From: Triatoma infestans
Lineage: Eukaryota > Arthropoda > Insecta > Hemiptera > Reduviidae
Direction of reading: 5' to 3'
Assembly: GCA_011037195.1 (NCBI GenBank)
Contig: JAAEAF010007697.1
Coordinates: forward strand, 180,741-244,740
Length of the DNA stretch: 64,000 nt
Shown: piece after piece, positions 22,808 through 33,150 of the stretch
How positions within the stretch are numbered: position 1 is the first letter of the stretch
How the letters are laid out: each line of letters opens with the position of its first letter
Translations under genes and position numbers: made by a program
Notes under the pieces: generated by a model
Seen by the model: only the letters and a program-made list of their open reading frames with translations
The model's database searches: none
What the model was told of the DNA's origin: nothing

Positions 22808-23070
22808 AATGAGCTTCATCAATTTTCTTTAAACTTGGTGTGCTTACTAACCGATACTACTGAGCTTTCTTCAGAAAAAAATTTTAGATCGATTCCGGGG
22901 GGACGTCCCAAAAGTTATGCTTAAATTTAAACTGCCATTATAAGCTTTACTAAAGTGTAGTGACAGAGGCTGCTGCAAGCAATGTACAAGTCACCTTAAG
23001 TTATAAGTGGAGTTGTAATTATTAGAGAGAGAGAGAAGTGTAAATATTTCACAAGAGATATTATTTTTAA

Positions 23071-23445
23071 TCCATCGTTAAATGACAATCACATGCAGGA
23101 TTGTAGGTTAGGTACTAGAATCTGCATAAGGACGAAGACATGTAAGGATAATTTCAATTCATAGAATAACAATAAGGCGTTGGCAACCAAAGTACCATAG
23201 AATATAATTGATACCGAAGTGACGAACCACAAGTGTTTCTACAAGCCATCTTCAAGTGCATTGTCTATATGCTTTACAAATTCCAATTTCAGTACACTAG
23301 TGAAACTAGTATAAACATACCACTCTATAGTGGAAAGTGTTGTTCCCCTTTAAATATAAAGTAGATAAGGACTTAACGTTGACATAGTTGTCGTAAGGAG
23401 ATACCAATAATTCTTACAATAATTGGTCATTCAATTGTTTTCTAT
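23071..23445. other. unassigned sequence
   Basis: No gene or recognised repeat. Confidence 0.5.
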
Positions 23446-24730
23446 TTTTACTTTCTCTTACTCCTAGTAAGAGCAAGTATTGTGATCGTGTCAAATTTCC
23501 GATATCGTGTTTTCACCGGAAATAACGTTTTGAGGTTCCCTGAGTTCAAAAAAGTGGTTTTTAGCAATGNNNNNNNNNNNNNNNNNNNNNNNNNNNNNNN
23601 NNNNNNNNNNNNNNNNNNNNNNNNNNNNNNNNNNNNNNNNNNNNNNNNNNNNNNNNNNNNNNNNNNNNNNNNNNNNNNNNNNNNNNNNNNNNNNNNNNNN
23701 NNNNNNNNNNNNNNNNNNNNNNNNNNNNNNNNNNNNNNNNNNNNNNNNNNNNNNNNNNNNNNNNNNNNNNNNNNNNNNNNNNNNNNNNNNNNNNNNNNNN
23801 NNNNNNNNNNNNNNNNNNNNNNNNNNNNNNNNNNNNNNNNNNNNNNNNNNNNNNNNNNNNNNNNNNNNNNNNNNNNNNNNNNNNNNNNNNNNNNNNNNNN
23901 NNNNNNNNNNNNNNNNNNNNNNNNNNNNNNNNNNNNNNNNNNNNNNNNNNNNNNNNNNNNNNNNNNNNNNNNNNNNNNNNNNNNNNNNNNNNNNNNNNNN
24001 NNNNNNNNNNNNNNNNNNNNNNNNNNNNNNNNNNNNNNNNNNNNNNNNNNNNNNNNNNNNNNNNNNNNNNNNNNNNNNNNNNNNNNNNNNNNNNNNNNNN
24101 NNNNNNNNNNNNNNNNNNNNNNNNNNNNNNNNNNNNNNNNNNNNNNNNNNNNNNNNNNNNNNNNNNNNNNNNNNNNNNNNNNNNNNNNNNNNNNNNNNNN
24201 NNNNNNNNNNNNNNNNNNNNNNNNNNNNNNNNNNNNNNNNNNNNNNNNNNNNNNNNNNNNNNNNNNNNNNNNNNNNNNNNNNNNNNNNNNNNNNNNNNNN
24301 NNNNNNNNNNNNNNNNNNNNNNNNNNNNNNNNNNNNNNNNNNNNNNNNNNNNNNNNNNNNNNNNNNNNNNNNNNCGACGATTTTTTTGAAAATTCCTATA
24401 TACTAAACATACAAATATCTACTACTTTTATTTAAAACATTTCTCTGGGAAAATTCATTTAAGGGCACTTTTGGAGGAGGGGTGGGGTTATGTTTTTCTA
24501 TAATGTGGTATCCTAGTTGATTATACAATTCTATCATCCAAACAAACTTAATTAGAAATAAAAAGATCGCCAAAATTCCGAGTTTCAAGAAAATTAGTAA
24601 TCCGGAAGTACGCTTTTACTGAACAGTTTTCGACGAATTTCATTAACTTTGGTCAATTTTATTAAATTTGTCAATTATAATTTTGGAACTGGAGTAAGAG
24701 AAAGTTGTGTGAGTGTTTCAAACCAGATTT
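23446..24730 (+). repeat. RA repeat containing the assembly gap
   Basis: An intact RA 5' end, including CTCTTACTCCTAGTAAGAG, lies before the gap. The last modules and 3' end (GGAGTAAGAGAAAGTTGTGT) lie after it. The distance matches a multi-module RA copy if the gap size is roughly right. Confidence 0.8.
23570..24374. other. assembly gap (805 N)
   Basis: An uninterrupted run of N. Reading frames that cross it are artefacts. It interrupts an RA copy, consistent with repeat-driven assembly failure. Confidence 1.
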
Positions 24731-25389
24731 TTTTTTGTTGATACTATTCAATGAAAAGGGAGTTCATTAGAAAAGTTATTTGCAAATAATTATGATCATT
24801 TCATTAATTCAATTTTACAAAAGCAACTGCTTAATATAGGGGCTGTAAAATAATGCACTTTGTGATTAATGCGGAGTGGTGATGAATCCATTAATTTTAT
24901 GCCAACACGATATCCAAACCAAGGAGACTATGTTAAGCAATTAGTTGATGGAATTGATCCAAGACATCGTGGAGGCTAATGAGGGCAATTCTGGGAGATA
25001 GCGAAGGAATCACTGAATAATAAGAAGAGGTTAATTTTGGATGGAATTTTGTGAGCGGAACTAGATTATTCCTGAGACGAACGGAATATTAGTGTATTAC
25101 AGATGGTTTGGATTGAAACGTAGGTGAAGTATTCATTATAGTGTTGCAATATGGATTGATGTATTTGTATTTGGTTCAGGTTAGATCATTTTGGCTGACT
25201 CACATCGTACGAGTCTTATAGGTGGCTAAGTAGAGCTTTCTATTACTTAATAAAGTCATCCCAGAACCTACAGTCTTCTTACCAGACGTCAGATCTAAAT
25301 CGAAGATTTGAGGTTTTTCCCTCCACAGTGTAGCACATTATTGGACACAACCAGAAGCTTCCAATTTATATTTTAAATTATCTTTTAGC
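24731..25389. other. unassigned sequence
   Basis: Moderately complex sequence with many stops in all frames. No domain was recognised. Confidence 0.45.
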
Positions 25390-25390
25390 G

Positions 25391-25730
25391 TACCGCGGCC
25401 ATTCTCATGCAAAACAATTAGGTTTTCGGAATGAGACTGCGTCAGTGATAATAACAAAGTTTTGCCCTTATTGAAATCGGCTTCTCCAAGGTAGTCATCG
25501 ATCAACTAAACACAACATGCTTGGAAGAGAAAAGTTAGTCCCGACCACTGAACACAGCAATTTACGTACAAATTGGAGCCCTTTCCTGTTTGTTCTATTG
25601 CCCCATCCTACCCTGATTCTTACCAGCTTGATTTAGCATTCAAGTCAACACTACCCTAAAGAAGCCTATTGCAATATGGGTGAAATATCGATTTATAACC
25701 AATCATTGTATCAACCCGAAAACCTAAGTC
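25391..25730. mobile_element. inverted pair of decayed Penelope-like tips
   Basis: The minus-strand tip at 25391-25510 matches the one at 33041-33148 (CCGCGG start, TTGCCCTTATTG core). The plus-strand tip at 25650-25730 reads CTAAAGA, GCC-TATTGCAATAT-GGG, GAAAT. Both cores carry disabling changes. About 140 bp separates them. Confidence 0.6.
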
Positions 25731-26929
25731 TTTTGCAATTTATATATTGTAATTTTATTCAAGTTTCTGTTCGTTTCCCTCAAAAAATAAACATTATTTT
25801 TTATAAACAAACTGCCTCTAAATAATTTGAGAAAATAAAATTTTAATTATAAAATTATTTATCAATGAAATATTAATTTGTTCAGGATAACATCAGAAAA
25901 CAATATTCTAATAAAAATTAATTAAATTAATCAACAGGTAATAATAATTATTTTAATATTATTATTATTACCATAAATAATACTGATTTAATAGTAATTA
26001 ATAATGATTTTTATTACTTTTTTTTTCAATACTTTCCTATCTTACGTTATATTAAGTTAAACTGCTCTAAAACAAATTCTAACGACTCTTAACCACGGAT
26101 TGCTTAACCGGATATATTTGTAAATTTATATATATCCGAGTAAGCAATCTGAATTACTATATATATCCTAATGACGCGAAATAACTTGAAAATTTTTGAA
26201 CAAATTAACATAGAGTCATTCAATTTATGTACCTTTTAATTCTGGTTATATTACTTCCTGCATTCGTGATTGGCTTAGAAATGTTGGACTACTGTACAGC
26301 TCTGTCTTTTACTTTTCTTAGACTTTTACTTTTCTTCAATACTGAATCATCTTATTCATCACTTATCATATTATTCAGAATCATTTACTTTTAAGGTGTA
26401 ATTTCTTTTAATATTTCTTCAAACTTTTAATCTTAATAGCAACATTAACAAATAGAAAAACAGAATGCATTCCTGTATTCAATTAAAGAAGTTAGGGTAA
26501 TAGAATTTTCTTCTCTAGTAAAGACAATAAAAGAAATTAATCCTTGAAATTCTTCTTCAAACGAGTTGATCCTACTATTGTGCGAGTCTTTTGAATTTCA
26601 GTAAAACGCTAAGAGATAACCTCTAAAGGTATTAATCATTAGCTTAAACAGTTCGTTTAATTAAACTTTAGTATTAAAGTTATCTCTTTCTCTCTCCGTC
26701 TTTCTTTGCGCAAAGTAGAATAATCCACCCTCCCTTAATTTACTGTCATAGAACTTTGCTTTCAGCAATATATATATATATATATACAAATTGCTAGTCA
26801 AAATGGATAAGAAGCATCAAAGAGTACCCACTACTATGAAAAGAGTCTATAGGAAGAGGTTTAAAGGCAAAAAATTATGCTCTTTAGTTGGAAATCAACT
26901 TAATACACGTATATACATATTACAACTAA
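25731..26929. other. unassigned AT-rich sequence
   Basis: Very AT-rich, with no supported gene. It includes the palindrome at 26098-26149 and a TA run near 26768-26785. The short basic frame starting at 26791 (MDKKHQRVPT region) has no recognised identity. Confidence 0.5.
26098..26149. repeat. near-perfect 52-bp palindrome
   Basis: GATTGCTTA at 26098-26106 pairs with TAAGCAATC at 26141-26149. Inner CGGATATAT and ATATATCCG segments extend the stem. It may be a tiny foldback or the fused ends of a MITE. Confidence 0.7.
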
Positions 26930-27024
26930 TTGTGTACTTTCTCTTACTGAATTTGATTACCAGAAATACACGTTTTGAAATCTCCGAGTCCGGAAAATTA
27001 TTATTATTATTTTTTAAATAAAAT

Positions 27025-27065
<41 letters not shown>
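26930..27065 (+). repeat. RA 5' fragment with expanded (TG)n
   Basis: ACTTTCTCTTACT, ACACGTTTTGAAATCTCCGA and then a pure (TG)n run at 27025-27061 reproduce the order of the RA 5' block. It shows microsatellite expansion at the RA TG tract. Confidence 0.6.
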
Positions 27066-27199
27066 CTCCTAACAGTTCCTCCGCTAATAAAGAGTTTATA
27101 TATATTTACTTTTATTACATATTTATAGTTTACGTGCCACAAACTGTACATATTTTATTGAATATTAAGTAAATTAAAAATGTCGAATTAATAAAGTTT

Positions 27200-27800
27200 A
27201 TTAGTAAATTATTCTCTCCTTTATAGAATATGGTAAAAATCTTCTTTTGTTAGAAATAACGTCTCCTAGTCGGCCATATCGGTCATAATCGGTCATAGTA
27301 ATGTGATGTATTAAATGTCCACTATGTTTGTCAAGTAGTGGACAGACGTAGATTAAATGTTCCCATGTTTGATCGATCCATATAGTGGTCATAGGTACAG
27401 GCAGCTTACCATCGTTAATGGATATGAAATCTATGCAAGTAATGTCTAATACTACGATGAACTGTCAATTCTCTATCAGTTTGTAGAATTTCAAAATAAT
27501 GTAGTTGTTTCTTGTCAGGGGCGGGTGTTGGTGTAGTGGTTATGAACATGGACTTGTAAGTGGGAGGTACCCAGTTCGAGTCCCGCCTATAACTGCTCAA
27601 TTTTATATTGGTATGAAAAATGTTAACAGTAAAGTAGGTGCTTCGGTCCCCATCCACGACACCTAATTTGGTAGTTGGACGTTAAGCCCGCCTGAAAAAG
27701 TAGGCATTACTTTACTTTACTTTACTTTTTTAGTTCTTTCTTGTCCTGAAGTGTCGATATGTACATTTGGGTTTTTCAACCTTTTGTTTCATTTGTCCTA
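27200..27800 (-). pseudogene. LINE C-terminal remnant (R1/I-like), split by a SINE
   Basis: Minus-strand frames read LTVHRSIRHYLHRFHI and, after a frameshift, TWEHLIYVCPLLD. This order resembles the 'HG...YLHRF...EHLLFECP' tail that follows the RNase H domain in R1/I/Jockey-type LINEs. The reading frame is broken and the sequence is interrupted by a SINE at 27517-27730. The fragment is non-functional. Confidence 0.6.
27517..27730 (+). mobile_element. tRNA-derived SINE (SINE A) with 15-bp duplication
   Basis: The 214-bp element starts with a tRNA-like head: A-box-like GGTGTAGTGGTTATGAACA and B-box-like AGTTCGAGTCCCGCC. These are internal RNA polymerase III promoter elements. It ends with a (TTTAC)n tail and a T run. 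Flanks TAGTTGTTTCTTGTC (27502-27516) and TAGTTCTTTCTTGTC (27731-27745) are target duplications differing at one base. A decayed second copy lies at 61870-61975 (minus). Confidence 0.85.
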
Positions 27801-27924
27801 TCTTCATCCCATTTCTCCTCAATTTTTGTTTTCAGTTTTCTCTTCAGTAAGTCTACGATGCTTTTGTGGTAATAGAAATGTAATCCCCTTGTTCTTGATT
27901 TTATTGTTTCTTGCTCGTAATGTC

Positions 27925-28615
27925 AGTCTTATTTCTTCAAAATTGTATGTGTGAATAAAATATCTCAAAAACGCAAAACCATAGGTAGTTCTTATCTGAT
28001 ATTCCATTTAGGTACTATAACCGCATCTGACATGAGAGTTTAGGAGAAAATTTTTCAACCGGAAGTTCAACTTTATCTAATGTTTTTTATTTTCTCAGAT
28101 TTTCTAAAAAAACGGCAACAACGATTTTATTTTTTTTTTTAAACTTCGTATACTATCTACACACAGACATAAATATAACTTTCATTTTTATTTGAAATCT
28201 TTTCCCAGAAAAATTTGATTTTTTGGAGGGGATCTGGGAGGCATAGTTGCGCTATGCTTTCCCATCCATTTCAAAGCATAGTCTATTTCAATACAATATA
28301 TGATTCCAGCACCTATACAATATACATTAGAAGCATTGCTAGAATTTCAAATTTGAAGAAAATCGGAAAATCAGAAATGCCGCTTTAGAAAATAAGTTTA
28401 TGAGTTTTTGTATTGTTTTTTGTTTTGGAATTTTCTAGAAAATGATTTCCTAATTTCCATTAGGTTGGGACGGCTGACTGCATAGATGTAAATCTATCAA
28501 TTTTATTTGGAACATTTTTCCAGAACGCAAAATATTTTGCGTAGTTTTTAGGGGGTATCGGTGAGTTTAAATTTAAATTGCTGCTACAAGCTTTGCTTTG
28601 CTTGGTTGTGAGAGA
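27925..28615 (+). repeat. RA repeat, strongly decayed
   Basis: RA blocks (CTCAAAAACGCAAAACC, a CCGGAAGT box near 28059, AACGATTTTATT) appear in order but with many changes. The start block is missing. Confidence 0.6.
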
Positions 28616-28656
28616 GGGTGACCACAATTTCTACTCAGTTACATATATATATATAT

Positions 28657-29577
28657 AGGGTGTCCCAAGGTATATGGATAACGACTTTTCTCGCCAACTA
28701 AGATAGCTACAAAAAAAAAAAAAAAACTAAAAAAATACGTGTCCCCGTAGTTTTTTTTGGTAGAAAACCAATTTAATTTTGCAATGTGTTTAGTTAGTGC
28801 TTCGGAGAATGCGAGATAGCGTGCCAATAAACTTTCATTTTTTCCAAATGGGGAGGCACGTTGGTTTTCCTTAAGAAATAGATTCCTCTATTTTTTTAAG
28901 AAAAAATTTACTTGAACGGCTTTTATTTTTTCTGTGAGTGATATTTTAACAAGTTTGAATGAAAAACATGATTCTTATAAGAAATTTAAAATGATATTAA
29001 TAACGGTTTTTTTTTGATTGAATAAGAAACAAGTACTATTTTATTATAAATTTACTTCTCATTCACTTACAGATCTTGCTCTAAGCGACTGGCCCACCCA
29101 CCATTATAGATCTCATACACATTCTTTTACCTGCTAATGTACTTATGACCAAGAAATACATCTCTAATGGTTGGTGCCAGTTTGCGCCCAACTCTGTAAT
29201 TATGAGGAGTAAATTTATAATCAAATATATTATGTTCTACTATTCAATCAAAAAACCGTATAAATTCAATCTTTGAATTTCTTATAGGAATCTGTTTTCA
29301 TTCATACTGTACTATCGCCAAAGAAAAAAAACCGGTCAAGTAAATTTTTTTTCGAACAAAAATAGAGGAATCTATTTCTTAAATGAAACCACCCTCCCCA
29401 TTTGAAAAAATGAAGTTGGTGCCTGTATCTCGCTTCTCAAAAGCACCAAAACAAATTTGCAAATTAAATTTGGATTTCTAACAAAAAACTACGGGTACAC
29501 GTATTTTTTAGTTTTTTTTTTCTAGCTATCTTAGTTTCCGATAAAAAGTCGTTATCCATATACCTTGGGACACCCTT
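28657..29577. mobile_element. long foldback element with GGGTGTCCC ends
   Basis: The left end AGGGTGTCCCAAGGTATATG is mirrored at the right end near 29560-29577. Complementarity continues inward for several hundred bases (for example 'aataacggttttttttgatt' near 29000 versus its complement near 29245), leaving a loop of perhaps 150-200 bp. It is flanked by TA-rich sequence, compatible with a TA or TATA target. No ORF of note. It is a non-autonomous inverted-repeat DNA element. Confidence 0.85.
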
Positions 29578-29741
29578 TATATATTCCCTACTACCATTTT
29601 TTATGGCCAGCTTAACTAAACGTTGGTAAGCACTGCAATTAAAAAAAAAAAATTGTTAATTACATTGCATTAATTGCAGTAAAAGAAAGGCCTATGAGTA
29701 TTCCTTACCAGATTATTTATTAATGCAATTTAGTCCTCATT

Positions 29742-29995
29742 GTCCTCACGCGTTGGTATAGTAGCTAGCGTATTCGCCTTTCATGGAAGAATTCAGGGTT
29801 CGATTCCGTGAGGCCAAAGTGGGTATTGACCCAGCATCGTGAGCAAAAATGGGAAGCCACAGTTAGTTGCGCCCTATGTACGAAGGTCAGAATTAAACAG
29901 CAGGGAACTGCGGCCGTGCTTACCACACGTCCCCCAATATATCGCCGTCTGGCAAACCTTGCCTTTGTACACTGCAGCGCCAGGTTTTTTTTTTT
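29742..29995 (+). mobile_element. tRNA-derived SINE (SINE C) with perfect 15-bp duplication
   Basis: The 254-bp element starts with a tRNA-like segment: A-box-like TTGGTATAGTAGCTAGCG and B box GGGTTCGATTCC. A non-tRNA body of about 170 bp follows, then a T run. The duplication AATTTAGTCCTCATT is perfect at 29727-29741 and 29996-30010, so the insertion is probably fairly young. The 64-codon frame at 29808-30002 is not a gene. Confidence 0.9.
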
Positions 29996-30010
29996 AATTT
30001 AGTCCTCATT

Positions 30011-30839
30011 ATACTCTAATTTGGAATAAAACCTTGAAAAAGGATAGGAACTTTATAGAAACATTGAAATTACTAAGTGTTTTTTCTTTAACCGATTTTC
30101 GCAAAAAACAAAATTCATTATAACAACGAATGGTTGAATATAAGAGAATAAATTAGAGAAAGTAAAAATTATTAAAAAAAAAAAGACAAAGAATGTAGGT
30201 CTTAGCAAGTCAGTTACAATAGAGCACAAGGATATATTAGATCTAATAAATGGCGATCTATAATAAATAATAGATAAAATTTAAGTGTGCCACATTTTGT
30301 ATCCGATGGATTAGATAGGAATTCTGTACCTAATTAATTTGTCGAATGTACAAACAAAGTTTGGTACTTTGTGAACAATGTATACTACTAATTACGATGA
30401 CTACCAAGAACAACTGACTTTGGCATTTTAGTTTCCGCCATGGGGCAACTCTAATAGTCAATGTTTGAGCTAATCATATGTAAAATAGTTTAAATTGCCT
30501 AAGTCAGTATTCAGAATTATCAGTAGAACGAGATCATTTAGTTTCCCACACTGGGACCTTTGTTAACTTCCTGTTCTGTAAACAGTTGATTTCAAACGTT
30601 CAACCTAAAACCCATTATATCTTTCTGTAGTTAGGATTAAACTTTTCCAAGGCCATCCACACTATAAACACAATATTTTCTCATTTGATCACAATACAGA
30701 CTGTTATTTACACCTCACATAATTAAGACTATACAGAAGAAATATTTTTGTATTTTTAAGCCAACTACCAATCAAATGACAACGGCAAACCACGATACAA
30801 ACTATATAGTGTGAAATATTTGTATAAATAAAGAAAACA
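30011..30839. other. unassigned AT-rich sequence
   Basis: No gene or clear repeat. Confidence 0.5.
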
Positions 30840-31150
30840 ATCTGAACATTATACTGAACAGTCAGTCGAAAGAAAAATGGCTTAAATTTAAGGAATAGTT
30901 TTTTCAAAATTTTACGGTTTTCTTGATTCAAGGGTGATAAAAACTTTAATCATTAAATTTGGTATATCTACAGCATAGTAAGAAACTATAACTTTAATTT
31001 GAAACACATATCCAGCGAAATTCATTAAAGGGGTCTACATTATAGGGGAAGGTGTGACAGTTAGGCTTTCCTGTAATGTGCCATTTCAAAATAAATCATT
31101 AAATGATTCCCTCGTCTATATAATATTAAGAATCAATAAAGGATATGAAC
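30840..31150 (+). repeat. possible very old RA module
   Basis: Motif order resembles an RA module (TTTTCAAAATTTTACGG, TTAAATTTGGTATA, GGGGAAGGTGTG), but identity is low. Confidence 0.3.
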
Positions 31151-31769
31151 ACATATTTCATATTTCTTAATTTCCTGTTTCAACAAATATTGAGACCCTT
31201 TCATATTAAGTTTACTTCGTAAACTTTTGTAAATAAATTTCAGAGTTCTCGCAATATTAAAAATATCAGAGAGATAATTTATATAAATAGAAATATTTTT
31301 CTCCGAAACCCATGTAATAATGTGACAATTATTTAATCAAAAGTAAGTATGTGAAGTTATACTTTTAAACGAAAGTAATAGAAAGTTAAAGCAGCCATTA
31401 CTTTCTCTCACAAGTGAAGGAAAGTAATATTATTCAACTATAATTAGCCCAACATCTATCTAGCAGCAATACATGTAAACAAAATACGTATTTCAAAACA
31501 AATCTCAAATAGCAATGGATTTGAGGTTATACTAAAGAAAGCCATCTACCAAAATAAAGAGAGGGAATATTTGACTTGAAATAAAGTATATTCTCAAGAA
31601 TTGAAACTTTTCATATTTTCCAAATTCATGTAAGTTAAGAACCAATTTAATCGGGCGCGAAAAAAAAAATTGATGTTCAACACGTGAATCGTTATTTTGA
31701 CACTCGTTCAGTTGCCAGACACCCTGCACTCGTGTGTCAATATCTGAGCTTGAGTGCAAATTAACAATG
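31151..31769. other. unassigned AT-rich sequence
   Basis: No supported gene. The 75-codon minus-strand frame at 31532-31759 has no recognised domain. Confidence 0.5.
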
Positions 31770-32000
31770 TTTTTTTGTAATTAAGGCGCATCAATATCTA
31801 TGGTCATTGGCACCCGGAGCCCTCTATGTGAACTGCCGGCCTCCGGACAGTGTTCTCTCGTTACAGACATCACTGTCCATCACCGGACAGTGAGCTGTAG
31901 AGGCTCCTAGGAAGAAAAAAATCCAAGGTAGCTGGACTCGAACCCGGATCCTCCGCGTGGGAATCCAGTACGCTAACCTAAGTAGCAATAATCGTACCTC
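31770..32000 (-). mobile_element. tRNA-derived SINE (SINE B)
   Basis: On the minus strand a tRNA-like head lies at about 31990-31928, with GGTTAGCGTACTGGATTCCC and the B box CGGGTTCGAGTCC. A body follows at 31925-31840, then a structured tail (GCCAATGACC...TTGATGCGCC) at 31815-31783 and an A-rich end. The same tail motif occurs at 36683-36712 and 44392-44421. Confidence 0.75.
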
Positions 32001-32069
32001 AGGAGATCTTCATTGGTTACGATATTGCCACTGCGCAAGTTAAAAAAGCATTACTTTACCCTCTGATTA

Positions 32070-32190
32070 TATATGGCTATCCAAAAGAATAACAACTACC
32101 GAGTCTGGAACAAAAGTCCAGGCCCGGGTTTTGCCCATCCAAGTTTTACCACAGTCCGAACAAATCGGACAGAACCTTAAAAAGACATAT
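32070..32190 (-). mobile_element. LINE 3' fragment
   Basis: Closely parallels 41600-41715: 'aaagaataacaac', then 'aagtccaggcccgggttttg' against 'aatccaggcccaggtttta', then 'cgaacaaatcgga' in the same order. It is the 3' end of the same R1-like LINE family. Overlapping frames at 32067-32421 are not genes. Confidence 0.7.
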
Positions 32191-32481
32191 GAAGAAGGCA
32201 TACACATAGAGTATAAAGAAAATCGTCGAAGCTGTTTTCCAAACAAATTGTGCAAAACTAAAAAAAAACAAGTCAGGAAATTGGTACTTTTGATTAATCG
32301 ATTTTTCAAACTCAAGATTTTTGTGCATAAAGAAATGCGACTTATTGAAAAGCTCAAATCAAAACGTCTCTTAAAAACTCAAAAAGAATACAATAAAAAA
32401 ATTGTAGCGCTTAATCCGTGAGATAATTAAACGAGTTTGAACCATCTTCGATTTTTCATTAGAATTATACTGAACACACAC

Positions 32482-32519
<38 letters not shown>

Positions 32520-33040
32520 TCACAACAAACACACACACACATATATTTATATTACGAAGCACTTAGTCATTACACATAGTCTAATAGAATTCCAATCATT
32601 TATCCACAAAAAATTGCTATTCAGATTGTATGAGTATGAACTAAATGGCTGTAGAATAATTCGTGTAATTACTAAACGCTCAAACGTTTTGCAATATACA
32701 TTTATATTTCTCCCTAAGGGCTGAAGATATACGACAATAACGATATGGCTAAAATAAAGTCGGAACATTACAAGCTTTATTACATACAAAAATTAAATGC
32801 ATTATAACATTAATAATATAAACAATTTGTAGCAATTAAAAAAAATAATTTTCAATCGACAATTTTCATTTTCCTGACAACCGCATACAAAAAAAGTAAA
32901 ATACAATTTTGACTGTCAATTGTTTTTTCCATCTAAATAACACTTTTTATCTAACACGAATATATCCGACCGCTACTGAGAAGGCAACAACCAAAATAAA
33001 TTGAACGATACAAACATTTAGGATAAACATTTTTTGATTT
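32191..33040. other. unassigned, with (CT)n and (CA)n microsatellites
   Basis: Compound microsatellite at about 32479-32541: CT repeats followed by CA repeats. Frames reading RERERE or HTHTHT are low-complexity artefacts. The remainder is unrecognised. Confidence 0.6.
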
Positions 33041-33148
33041 CCGCGGTCATTTTCATGATAAACACTTCAGTTTCCGGGTTGAGATCGCGACAGTTGTTTG
33101 GCCAGAAACTGACGATTCACCCTTATTGCAATGGGCTTCTTCAGGGTC
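33041..33148 (-). mobile_element. Penelope-like terminal tip, second type
   Basis: A tip starting CCGCGGTCATTTTCATG, as at 25391. It abuts an RA fragment whose readable part starts at 33151, so one inserted next to or into the other. Confidence 0.65.
33107..33148 (-). ncRNA. hammerhead-ribozyme-like motif, near-intact, second type
   Basis: On the minus strand: GACC, CTGAAGA, an unpaired A, GCCC-ATTGCAATAA-GGGT (stem II with one G-T pair), GAATCGTC, AGTT. The core CTGANGA is intact. The 3' core reads GAAT instead of GAAA, so A15.1 is lost and cleavage is probably impaired. The matching plus-strand tip at 54040-54086 has the expected GAAACGTC. Confidence 0.6.
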
Positions 33149-33150
33149 GT

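Larger units (their letters stand above)
21100..23070 (+). repeat. old RA copy split by three later insertions
   Basis: RA-like module segments are readable at 21100-21240, 21430-21557, 22319-22443 and 22808-23070. They include an old 'ccagaaatgcgac' box and a CCGGGGGGACG run near 22895. The copy is interrupted by a Penelope tip (21241-21400), a LINE (21571-22305) and an LTR (22444-22807). Removing the latter two rejoins RA sequence across their target duplications. Confidence 0.55.

Noticed and set aside
23482..24435. Long open frame of 317 codons
   Set aside because: It is almost entirely translated N from the assembly gap.
26791..27021. Basic 76-codon frame beginning MLVKMDKKHQRV as a host gene
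   Set aside because: It runs into an RA fragment and a TG microsatellite. No domain, no similar copy and no splice evidence could be seen.
27530..27600. Functional tRNA at the SINE A head
   Set aside because: It sits inside a 214-bp element with target duplications and a TTTAC tail, so it is a tRNA-derived SINE head.
32371..32724. Frames rich in RERERE, CVCV and HTHTHT
   Set aside because: Translation of CT/CA microsatellites.
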